Source: Scatophagus argus (Eukaryota; Chordata; Actinopteri; Scatophagidae). Taken from it: a stretch of 64,000 nt of DNA. The stretch spans positions 15,886,501-15,950,500 of the forward strand of contig NC_058501.1 of the NCBI RefSeq assembly GCF_020382885.2, given 5' to 3'. Below are positions 12,424 through 29,100 of the stretch, piece by piece. The number at the start of each line of letters is the position of its first letter. Within the stretch, counting starts at the first letter, position 1. The notes under the pieces were generated by a model. The model did not search any database and had not been told where the DNA came from. It saw nothing but the letters and a program-made list of their open reading frames with translations. Position numbers and translations under genes: made by a program.

Positions 12424-13016
12424 ACAGAAATATTCTCCACCCAGCTTCCATACCTTTGCCTCATGTTCATCTAGGTATCCTCCGCGAGATTTTAAGTAGC
12501 TGCAGAGATCCATGCAGTTTATTGGTCTTTCCATCACCAGTATTAATTCTTCATCCAGGTGGTACCAGTCCAGAAGGGACACAGCAGTGGATTGTCCAAT
12601 GGATCCTGGTAGACCTGCGGTTTTCAACATGAGTGCCACCTCGACAATGACGTTAAACACCTTGCCGTTGCATTTCTAAAGAAAAAACAAATGCTTACAT
12701 ACCAATGACTTGTAATAAATTCCAACACAGAATGTTTCAGACACAGAGACAAAACATGTGCAGCTCATTCACAGTGTAGCAAAGACACATTTAAAGTTCA
12801 CATTTTCTTTTAAGTACGACAGCTGGTGTTCATCATCAGATCAAATTACTTACAACTTTTTCTTTTCTCACAGCCCTGATGGGAATGTGCTTGATGGCGA
12901 CCTGCAAGACACAAATTCAAATAATTTGGTTTGTGTGTAAACCCACCATGACGTCACCCATTGGTTTGCAGAGCGAACTGACCAATGACACATGTAGGTG
13001 TATAGGTCCCTCTCAC

Positions 13017-13081
<65 letters not shown>

Positions 13082-14799
13082 CTATATTATGCACACTCAA
13101 CAAAGCTGCTCCACGTAGGAAACAAAGACTAATGTAAATTTGTGATGCACCTCTTAAGTTTGGTTAAAAGCATCTCCTGTATTTCATGTAATTTTGCATT
13201 TCACCCAGAAATTAATTTGTTTAAATTAGCAGTTAGTGGATGTCTGGCTAGTGAAAGCATGTTGAATTGATAAGACCTGAAACTTGAGACCATCAAGCCA
13301 TGAAGTAATAAAATAATTCATCAAGTAAGGAGCATGGTCCTTTTCTTGTAAGATTACATACAGATGGACTTTTTCATCAAGTGGAGTGTGTCCCTGCTGC
13401 ACTGACTACATTTTTTAGACTGGGAAACTCAGGTCACCACGTACAGTACACTGTCTATAGCTGATACATCCTGAGGATCGGTGAATGTTGCAGTGTGTGT
13501 GAGCATGCGTTTGTAAGACTTACCCCTCGACAGTCTGATTTACAGAAGCCAGCGTGCACTGAGCCGAAGCCTCCCTTGCCGATCGGGCCCAACTCGCAGT
13601 ACTTGTTCACAAAATCAGCTGAAAAACATTTTCTTCTGAATTAGCAACTTATTTTTTGATACTTCTTACATGAATACTTTTACACCTATTCTTGTTCAGT
13701 CATTTTGTTTCCCACTCTCTGCTTACCTCTGCTTGTGTTTGCCGAGGAGGACATCTCATAGATTCTCTCCTCCTCAGGTGAGGCACTGCTGGTGTTGAGG
13801 CTGATGTCGCCTCCACTCTTGTTAACATTTGCTGCTGATGGAGAGGAGGAGTCAGTATCACTGGATATAGTGATCCAGGACACTGCACCGCTTTTTTTTT
13901 TAGGTGCCTCATTATGGTTGCTGGCCTTTCTCTTGTCCCTCTCCACTACGGGCTCCTCCACAACTATTACACTGGGGTCAGAGTTGGTGCCGTTTTGGAT
14001 GCTACACCTTCTCTTCTTTTCAGGTGGTCTGGCATCTACGCTGCTCTTTCTCTTTCCCCTCTGACTGATTCTGTCCTTTACTGAGACATCGCCATGTTCT
14101 GAAGGGTTGGTGAGGTTACTGCACCTCATCTTTTTTGGGGGCATCCTTCCATCATCACTAGCCCTCCTCTTTCTCACGCTGACACCCTCCTGAACGTTGT
14201 CACTCTCCATCCTATTTCTCTTCTTCATCTCTAGATCTGCCTGCATGTTGTTCTCTAAGATGAGAAAAAGTCTGTTTTGTTTTTGCAACTTAAATATGCA
14301 CTATGATGGTCATATACTCAGATTGACTTAACATAAGAATCATAGAATAAACTTGATTTAGGACGGACGTGACAGACCACATCTGCACTGGCCAGAAAGG
14401 AAATAAGCATATTATGGATTTAGTTAAGACTTCAGCCCCACTCACGTATTTTGTGCAAAATATTGTTTGGATTAAAGCTGCTGCTTGGACAGATAGATGA
14501 ATTTAAAGATCTCATGTCTGAAAGGGGTTGTACTTTAAACAAAACCTAAAGAAACCTTATTCTGAAACTTATCTGAGATGTAAGCTTACAAGGTTTTGCC
14601 TAAAATGACGCTGGTTTCACACTGGACTACAAAGATGAAATGGGCCCACGATCATGATTTTAAACTTCCATCAGTTAGTCACAGCACAGGACCACATTAA
14701 AGATTAGTTTCCAGGATTTGAAAAACACACAAGAAGACTATGAGCTGTAACTGGACACACTTTGCACCTACCTGAATCTGTTCCAGAGGTCAGAGTCAT
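11319..14799 (-). CDS. Pim-family serine/threonine kinase with long basic N-terminal extension
   Basis: Coding exons, minus strand: 14799-14772, 14254-13727, 13618-13524, 12901-12854, 12675-12454, 12043-11866, 11736-11563, 11410-11319; 454 codons. Residues 1-186 are a charged extension; the kinase domain is about 187-450. Visible hallmarks: glycine loop GPIGKGGFG (196-204), VAIK with Lys221, HRDIKSQN (327-334), DFG (350-352), PPEW in place of APE, and VWQLG. The hinge reads VMERP; its proline marks the Pim family. All catalytic residues are present, so activity is expected. The extension has three basic repeats (about 35-55, 74-94, 115-132) and motifs SVIVVEE and WITISSDTD. The start at 14799 is chosen because it joins exon 2 in frame; ATG 14246 (residue 13) is an alternative. 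Pim kinases phosphorylate Ser/Thr in basic contexts and are usually constitutively active. This is one member of a family expanded in fishes, so no symbol is given. Confidence 0.85.
12380..12422. repeat. (CA)n microsatellite in a kinase intron
   Basis: About 21 CA units within the intron between kinase exons 5 and 6. Confidence 0.9.
13021..13077. repeat. (CA)n microsatellite in a kinase intron
   Basis: About 28 CA units within the intron between kinase exons 3 and 4; the longest perfect CA tract in the window. Confidence 0.9.
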
Positions 14800-14899
14800 C
14801 AAATGTTTTGTGAACTCAGAAGAAATAATCGTATTCGTCGAAGTTTCAGCCGAGTTTTACTGTCAACAACTGCAGATAACCTGAAGAGTGTGTACCGAT

Positions 14900-16290
14900 A
14901 CCGAGCGAATCTCAGATCTGGTGGAGAGCACGCTGTTCTGTTCAGAATGCGATGACGCATCAAAGCTGGATCAAAGGTAAAGAACCAAGAGTGTGCAAAC
15001 TAGCATTCTAAAGTTCCATCACACAAGATTTTTTTTTTTTTTTTTTAACTATTTGACTATATATTTTCATATGTATTTTTCAGAGGTCATGTAATTAATT
15101 TAGTCCCACATGGACTGTGCCATCTTTCTCCCCCCTACCACAGTAATAATTAACAGGAAGTTACCTCAGTTACCTGCTGTTATCCACCACACTCACTGGT
15201 CCTCTCATGATGACAGACATTTCATATTTAAAGTGTGCATCTTTGTTTTTTTCTGCTGTGGGCTAAATGAAATACTATTTTCTGATTGTTTTGTGTATTT
15301 GTGTTCTACAGCACAAACAAACACCATGATGGAGGAAGGCACCACATTGCTGTCCAAACAGACACACAGACCTGCAGCTCTCTATACATCCATGAGACAG
15401 ATAGGGTCTATAGCCTACAGTTTGACCTCACACCATGCACACTGTTATTGGCTGGAGGCTACAAGTCCACAGACTGATGCTCAGAAATATCTCTGACACT
15501 GTGAAATAACAATATGAAGAAAATGCAGGCACACACAGAGTCTATAGATACTACCACACACTTCCAGTGGGTAATAACTGATGACTGAGAGGTCATACTG
15601 ATGTCTCTGCTATGCCTAATCAGATATTTTGACATCATTTTGATACTGTTGGAAATATATCCAGATATATGATGCTGGCATTGTGGATTTGCATATTATA
15701 GGAGCAGTCCCGGATTAGCCGTTGGGAGCACAGGGAAAGTTCTCAGTGGCCGAATGCAGCATTTGTTCAATATATAATATATTCCTTTTGAACAGCTCTC
15801 TGATCATGTGTCTGCGATGTGGCCTAACTTAAACACACCCCACAGTTTTGGACAAAGCATCTGAAAATTACATTAAGACACATCTTTTATTTATTGGCTC
15901 AGTATATTGCACATGTTATTTATACATCATTTTGCAGAAAATATAAGTTTTTTTCATTTTAAAGAGACATATTGTCACATTGACATTTTTCCCATTTTAT
16001 TTTTTTATGTTTCTTAACTTTTGGTTCATGGTAATTTCTATGAACTAAAATATTCCGGCATATTCTCTTTAAGTGAAAACCCCACCTGAATCTCATATAT
16101 TATTTTTCCACTTCTTAAATGTTAAGTATTTTCTAGTGTTTCTTTCAATGTTGTGTTTGTAACGTGTCCATCCAGTGTGATTGTACAAAAATATCACAGT
16201 CTTTACTTGCTGTCTATACAGGGAACCTGTCATTTGCCTGGATTTTCTTCTTTTCTTATTACTTTCCTGTGTTCAGGGCGACTGTGAAGT
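14900..16290. other. Spacer between divergent kinase and prpf3 genes
   Basis: The two genes are arranged head-to-head. The kinase 5' exon lies at 14772 to about 14900, and prpf3 5' UTR sequence probably begins near 16.3 kb. The spacer has a poly-T run at 15031-15047 and an exon-like fragment at 15312-15477 (listed separately); otherwise it is AT-rich with nothing recognisable. Confidence 0.4.
15312..15477 (+). pseudogene. Exon-like fragment with possible WD40-type residues
   Basis: A good splice acceptor (tttgtgttctacag) ends at 15311. One frame then stays open to a TGA at 15475-15477 and contains LYIHETDRVYSLQFD, which resembles a WD40 repeat strand. No partner exons, donor or polyadenylation signal are evident nearby. 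It may be a relic of a lost gene, or chance. Confidence 0.2.
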
Positions 16291-16402
16291 CTCGAAGACA
16301 AACGAGAGACTCACGTCACTTACGGCTAGGTGGGAACAGCTAATATTTCAGGGAAACGGGTGCACGGAAAAGGTCACGAAGAAGAAGCAGAAACTGTTTC
16401 CT

Positions 16403-16409
16403 CTTCCGG
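16403..16409 (+). promoter_or_regulatory. ETS-type motif in the likely prpf3 promoter
   Basis: CTTCCGG lies in a non-TATA, mixed-composition region about 590 bases upstream of the prpf3 start codon. ETS/GABP sites are common in housekeeping promoters. The exact transcription start and the donor of the non-coding first exon cannot be fixed from sequence. Confidence 0.35.
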
Positions 16410-16992
16410 GTCGTGGATTAGAAACGTTGTGTGAACGGTGCGACCAAACAGAAAGTTTGCAAGAAAACCTCGCAGTTTGAGTGTTTTAAATATCATAAAC
16501 TCCGTAATTCCTGTTTAACTTTCATAGCGTAAGCTGTCTGACAAAGGAATAAGGCGGTATCGAAAGGTTTGTACATTTAATTACGCTGCTAGTCGCTGAT
16601 GTTGGTTGCTCCCAGGCTGCAGTGTGCTAATGTTAAGTTAGCGGGCAACCGGGGAGTTTTGGCGGATGTAATTGATTTGAGCTTGTACGTTGCTTATGGT
16701 TTTCTTGGTTGTCTTGGCTGTCCAACATTACCAAGAAACAGCAGCGAGTTTTGGACTAGCTCTGTGAAAATGGATGTTTGTGTTTTTGCGGGTTTGTGCG
16801 TTTCGCGAGTATGATGGAGATAGCGGGGGAGGAGGGGAGGGGGGTGGGTGTCATGGTACTCTGTTTGGGTTTCTGTGACATCGGTGTGAGTTAATTTGAA
16901 CTTGTACGCACATGGACATGCGTGACAATCAGGTTCACCAGCGTTATTGATTGACAGTGCTACGTGTTCACGATATTCTGCAGGACTGTAGG

Positions 16993-22216
<5,224 letters not shown>

Positions 22217-22361
22217 AACTTGCCTGGAGAACATGTGGTTTGAGTCAGTGTCCCATCCTGCAAGCTCAGAGCCAGTTGGTCCTGACTGCTGACTGGCTGC
22301 CTTCAACTGGGGTGGTGCAGCCAGACTTGATCAAGAGACTTGAACATAGAAATTGAGGAAC

Positions 22362-22367
22362 AATAAA
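22362..22367 (+). terminator. prpf3: prpf3 polyadenylation signal
   Basis: AATAAA 146 bases after the prpf3 stop, followed by GT-rich sequence including the (GT)n tract at 22409-22428. It leaves only about 0.75 kb to the rprd2 start codon. Confidence 0.7.
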
Positions 22368-22408
22368 CCTGTGTGGATGTTTATTGTGAGAATGTGTGAC
22401 AGATGGGT

Positions 22409-22428
22409 GTGTGTGTGTGTGTGTGTGT
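22409..22428. repeat. Short (GT)n tract
   Basis: About ten GT units just beyond the prpf3 polyadenylation signal; could serve as the GT-rich downstream element. Confidence 0.7.
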
Positions 22429-22429
22429 A

Positions 22430-23100
22430 AGACAAATGTGTATGCCTGCAATCAATACTCATCTCTTTGGTGGTAGCCCATTGTGTTATCTGTTATTCAA
22501 TACAATGTGACAGATTGCACTATGAGATATAAATCACTCACCCAAGGCTTTATGTAACGATGGAAATGGAGATTATGTTCTGAGTTAACTTTTTTTTGTG
22601 AAATCCCCATGTACGCTGATAATAAAAATCTCTGTTTGAGTGAACAGTTAATAAAAAAAACACCCCATCAGTGAATAATTGCATTCCTATTGTGTTAAAT
22701 AAATCCACTACAGTCCAGTAAACCTAGAAGGAATGTAGTTAGACAGCATTGTTATAAGACTTACTGACATTGCAGTTACTATTGGCAGAATATAAAGTTC
22801 CAAATCCATATTTCTTTTTTCTTCGGGAAGAACGAGCAAATTTTTGACTCACCTGTAGTTATTGTTACAGTCGCAGCCTTAAATAAAATTTGACCGACTT
22901 ATGTCCGTTTTTTTCTTTATTTTACTGGACTTCCCTAATTAATGTGCGCAAATATAATAAATCAACTAAAAGCCATGTTGTTTTATTCTGTTGTGTATAG
23001 TGACTTGTTTATAAATACAGTTGCGTCGTAACTATTAAGTAAAGTATGGGGGGCGTGTTTCTTGTTGTCTTCATTGGGGTAATTTAGCTCCTTCAGTATC
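22430..23100. other. prpf3-rprd2 intergenic spacer and rprd2 promoter region
   Basis: AT-rich sequence of about 0.65 kb with no open frame of note. The rprd2 promoter must lie in its 3' part. I see no TATA box close to the start codon. Confidence 0.4.
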
Positions 23101-23130
23101 ATAAGCGAGCGATCAGCAGAGAGAGCAGGA

Positions 23131-23141
23131 AAGATGGCGGC
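23131..23141 (+). promoter_or_regulatory. YY1-like site overlapping the rprd2 start codon
   Basis: AAGATGGCGGC is the classical YY1 consensus and includes the start ATG at 23134. YY1 sites of this kind position transcription in many TATA-less vertebrate housekeeping genes. Function here is inferred from the motif alone. Confidence 0.5.
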
Positions 23142-26100
23142 CGGTTCTGGGGCTGCAAGCGGCCATGGAGCTCGTAGCTCCAATCCTGCACTTGAGGCGT
23201 CTTTGGACCGGCGGTTTCAAGGAGTATCCAACACTATGGAGTCAATACAGGGACTTTCAGCTTGGTGCATTGAAAATAAAAAGCACCACGGCCTTATCGT
23301 TCGCTACTGGATGAAGTGGCTCAAGAAATGTGAGTAGCAGCTCGCCACTTAGCCCAACTCGCTAGCTAGCTAGCTTTAGCTAATTCAAGTGCATTTTGTG
23401 TTGGCTATGATCAGCTCGCAAAAATCAGCGGTAGCTCCTTGTGATAGTTTGCCCGAAGTTGACTGCAATTCTGCACATCACAGAACAATGCAGATGAATT
23501 TCTGAAGTGAATTTCAATTTTTTAATGCACTGTTATCACTCCTTGAAACTAGCCGCTAGTAGTAGCTAAGCTAAGGCTAACGGTTCGCTGCTCGTGACGG
23601 TTTCACTGTTTACAGTTGGGCCTCATGTTTGACCGATTCTGCCCTTTCACGAAGAATTTAGTCGCAGTTAGACTCTATAATTATAACGTATGTTGACTAT
23701 GCAGGTTTGCACATTAAAGCATATGAGCTTTTCCTGTTTAAAACCAAAGCAGGGGTTTTATATGTTTCATGTGTGTTAGTGAAGCATCAAAAGCAGACAG
23801 TGTCACCATAGAGCCCGTTGAAATTAGTGTTACTGGAGTCTGACAAGTGTTTGGCCTCATTTCTGTTTCAGGCTGGCTATTTAGTCCTTTAGCAATTTGT
23901 TTAGCTTTACGCTGGAATTGGTAGTTGGTTTGCATATTGTTAATAGTTTCTATGTTATTAATATTTTACTGTTATATTATAGACATTCTACAACGTAGCA
24001 CTTCGACCCCATCTTACACAAGTGTCAACAAATTTCCTCCATGTAGCTCAGTCTGCTGCGGTGTTAATTATTAAGAAGTTCAATTTTAGGTTAGGGTTTA
24101 AGATGTAAATCCAAGAGTAAAATGTAATGAAAGATTCCTTTTCGTAATTTTCGTAACACTTGTGCAACATCTAACTACATTAATATGCAAGTAGCCATAA
24201 TTGGCATTGTGAAATATAAGTTGTGTATGGGAAAAGTTATGAAATTGAAGTATCACGTTTTTATTGTGCTCTTAGACAGACATGAAACCATGTTTTCAGT
24301 TTATTAAATATGTCACCACTTGGTTGTTCTGTCAAACCACAGGTCACTTGTTTGTTGCTTTTGGTCTCATCACCTCTAAGAATCTGACTTTTTAAATGAA
24401 TAATATTTCTGATGTTCTTCTAAATGTGCATTGTCTCTTTCTTAACACCATTTCTATAAATCAAGAATCAGGTTTCTAAAACCTAGAGTGAGGTACATTT
24501 ACAGATCTTATCAGCCTCTCATCAGAGTGTGAATGCTGCATAGTTTGTGCTCACTGATGTCGGTGACTGCAGGAATAAATGTTTTGGATGTGGAATATTA
24601 TCATTTGAGCTTTTAATACTATGGAAATTGGCAGAGTTCTTAAGCTAGATGAGAATTTTGTCTCTTGGTTGGTAACTTTTTTTAGTGTATAATGGGATTA
24701 TCAAGACAGGCCTACCAATAGGAATGATTTTTTTTTTTCTATACTGTGGAGGTTTGAGGGGGTCACATGAACAATCTTCTTTGTATTTACATATTACCGT
24801 GGCAGGTTTTAAAAAGGTCATTGGATTTTGCTTTTATGAACATTGGAATGTTAATTTGTATGGAAGCCAGTGTGTATGTGTATTTGTAAAACAGTGTGAT
24901 CATAACATCTCGTAGTATAATTCAGACAGTAAATTTTTCAGCATTGAAGTGTTGATTGATTGTTAGCCAATCTTAACCCAAACTAAACATATAACTGTGA
25001 AAAGAAATAAGTACAAATGGTGAAAACCAAAGACATAATCCACCATCATGCAATTATCAGTATTCTTTTTTTCCTGAAAAATGAGGAGTTTCTTCTACAG
25101 AATTTTGCTGTTAAAATATGAGAAAATATATTTTGTCAGCATTTGCTTTATAGATCTGCCATATCTTTTATATGTCTTGGCCTTAAATTGATGGATTTGC
25201 ATTATTTATTAGGAGTTTCTTGTCAAACCACCATTGTCTCAGGCAAATCATCATGTAGGCATTTTTTAATGCCCCCCACATCACTGCCCACAGAGCAATG
25301 AACGATAAAAGCTTATGCTGACAGCACACGGTGAACTGCTGCGTGCTGCCTGAGCCATTGTTTCATAGAGCAGTGCCAGCTATGCAAAAGGCAATCTACC
25401 AATCATTTATTGCTGGTTAGGCTATGAATTGTGTCCTTGTATTTTTTTTTTTTTTTTTTTTTAAAAAGAAATACGTAAAGGGACGACATTATGAGAAAAG
25501 ACATTCCATTCTAACTAAGTGTTAGAACAAACATTAGGCCCATTAGTTTGCCTGAGTATTGGTACGATGTGTCATGTCATCTTCTATTTAATTTCAGTTA
25601 GCCATTATTTATAAATGGTAGCACATTGGAGAAAATAGATGAATAAGCTCTTTTATGATGAAAAAGCACACAAAAGCTCTTCAGGAGTGTCAGAATCTGT
25701 CTAAATACTCCAGTAGCAGTTTATCTTCTAGCACCATTGCCAACATGCTGTTCCTGGGATATTTGTAGCATAAGTTCTGTTTACTGGAGCTGTAGTCTCA
25801 GTATTAGTGCTTGGTGAATTAACTTGCGTAGTTCATTACATTTGTGTTAAATGTGTTTCAGTGTTAGTTGTCTAATGTTATTTATGTGAATATGACAGTT
25901 TTCATGTGCCGTGCATTTTAGCACAGTGTTATGTTTTAGGGTACGATGAACCAGTATAATACATATACTCATACCTACAAAAATTATCAGGATATTTAGA
26001 ATTGGAGTTTGACATTTTAATGGCATTTCTGTTTGTTATTCTGAATCAATAAGGTGTGTACAATATCAAAATGGAGCAAACAAGTACTTTTGAAATAGGG

Positions 26101-29100
26101 GGAAAGTCTTCTGTGTTTGTGCCCAGTTTTAAATATGTCAAATTTATTTTGAAATTAAACTTCAGTAACTCATGTATTGATTTATTCTTTGAAAGCATTG
26201 GGTAAACACTATATTTAGCAGGACTCCAGACCGCAGCCATTTTTGGAGACAGTGCGACAAATTTTTACAACTAAGAACATTAGAGCAGCTTCCAAATATA
26301 GCCTGTGTTTCTTTATGCCTCTGCGTTGGTGATAGCCATAGCCTGAGGCATTCAGTTTTCAGATATTATTCTACATATATATATGTATAGTTATAATATT
26401 TTGCACAAACATCCCCCCCTAGACTCCTGGATGAACAGTTTGGAAATTGGTAGTCGAAGGTCATCATGACCTCACCACACATTTTAGTCATACCTAAAGA
26501 ACCCATGTACTAATTACAACAAAGTCTCTCACAAATGTCTAATAGGATTAAAATGATGAAGTGAATGTCCTACAAAAAGACTTTTCTGGCCGGTATATGA
26601 CAGCATGACTCAGGAGCAGAGGGGTAGAGTGTTACTATATTTCACATTTGTTCAGTACTGATACTTGATGACACTAATCTTGGGTGGCCACCTTAAAACT
26701 GTGCTGATTATATAGATCTGCTGTGCTGACGATGTGTGTGTGCACACTTTTTTATAATTTCTAACTTCATTGCAGCAACATCCAGCCCCCCTTTTAAAAA
26801 GTAATGGAAATGAATTTCCCTGAAAGTACTACTACTTCTTCTTCTACTGCAGCTTCCTTCTATTAAAATAATACACCGCATCATTATTTCTGCAAATCAT
26901 ATATTCATTATCAAAGCATTTATGAGTAATGACAATTAAGATGGAAAAAGTCATTTTGAACTCCGGAATGACATTCAAGCATTAAATTAAAGGAATATTC
27001 CATTTTTTGAGGGGAACATACATACATCTAATATAATCACACAAACCTGTGTTAGTTGGTGCTGCATAGTCTGTGGATATTTTTAAAATGAAAATGCTGG
27101 AGATTTGTTTGCTCTGCCTCGGTACTGGGTGCTGTGTACGGAATTAGGTTTAAGACTTCTGGCCAAATATTGTAATTTGAGATGTGTTTGGGTGTCATAA
27201 CTGTCTTCGTATGAGCACGAGTGGGTGGTGTTGTTGTTGAGCATGGAATAGTTGTCTGTTGTTGAAGGCTCTCTAGATACTCGGAGGGCTTTAGCGCATG
27301 TCATATTATTTGAGGCATTATTTTGAATCTGGTGAGTCAGAAATCTGCCCAAGTATTTACTTGCTCCTATACAAATAGTTTTATTTATTAACAGTTATTA
27401 AATAACAACCAAGACCAAAGTCAACTGTCATGTTTAATCTCAAACCCATCTAAACTCAGAAAATGCAAACATTCGGTTGCACTTCAGCTCATAAATGTCT
27501 TTATTGGCCGATGTTGTTTCAGGAGTGCCCAAATGGACTGTGTGTGTGCAACTCTCAACAGAGATGGGGGAAAAAATGAGATGGCACACTACTTGGGTAC
27601 TTCCTTCATTTGCACAGGGGGGAAAAAACATCTTTTACTAGATTTACTAGCCCAAGGTTGCATTTTACTTGTTGAGCCTGACTGTTGGTTAAAAAATAAT
27701 TTAATACCAGTCCCCTTTTATTCTCCATTATAGTGGTCTCTGGATTTGTTGGAAACTGTGAAGAGCATATTTAGCTATTGTCAGTATGTGCTGATTGATG
27801 TATTTGATCTGTGTTAATAACTTTCTGAGATAATTGTAGGGACTGAGAACATTAATAAAAACTCCTGCAAGTGGGATATAATTGAATTCCACTGGTAGAA
27901 GCAGGGTACTGAAAATCGATCTATTTTGGGAATCAGTAGATGTCATTGTGTCCTTGTCAGTGTTGTATTTCCTTCTGAAATAGAAATGTATGTCTAATAC
28001 TAAAGTGTATGTGATTATGAAAACAGATTTCTGGGTCTAGGAATTGTGTGATAGATATATTTGTTACACTGAATATATTGGTACACATTCAGATAATCAT
28101 TTGTTGTTGTTGTTCTTATTATTATTGTTGTTATTATCATTATAAGAAAATTCTTGTCAGACGTTGCTTGAAAGAACACATTACAGTACACTATTGCAGT
28201 CAAAGAACAGATTAAATTACAAAACAAATTAACAAAACAGGATTGATATTGATATTGCCCTTGATATTGTAGAACAGTGATAGTACAAATATGTCCACAG
28301 CTGTTGTTATTATTATTTACAAAAACACATAAAATGTTGAGCAATAATGGAAACGTCTTTCTTAAATGAGTGTGACCTAGATGTGTACTGAGCAGAATGT
28401 TGTTCAGTTGATGTGATGTGTCATTGTTTCTGAATTAACTCAAATAAATTGTATCTTGTGAGTTATTCTCCAGCATTTACATTTATATTACACTATATTT
28501 GTTTTAAGCTAAAACTGGGATATAATAACAAAAAATGTACATTTAAGTTGGAAATCAGTTATTGGAATTTTTTAATCTACATCAGCCTCACAGTGCCAGT
28601 TCAGGTAGACAGTTTTAATTGAACGCCCAAGTCTGCAACCATTTCTTAAATTTGTGTCAAAGAAGAATTTATATTCTTGATCTTATCTTTTCTTCTTTGT
28701 CTGTTTTTTTTTCAGCTGATAACAATCATCGCTTGAATCTCTTTTACCTGGCTAATGATGTGATACAAAACTGCAAAAGAAAGAATGCAATTGTCTTTCG
28801 TTCGGCCTTCGCGGATGTCCTACCAAATGCTGCTCAGCTCATCAAGTGAGTACAGAGATTTTTCTTAAGCTTGAGTGTTGGACCACATTAAATGTCTCCC
28901 CTTTCTGCTGGGATTAAGATGTACCATTTTGTGTTGTCATTTTGCGTTATTGTCAGAGATGGGAAGGTCCGCAAGTCGGTGGAAAGGATTTTTTCAATTT
29001 GGGAAGAGAGGAGCGTATATCCCGATGAGGTCATCTCCCAGTTCAAAGCCAGCTTGAATAAAAAGGAAAAGGAGCGAGAGAAGCAGAAGGAAAAGGAAAA

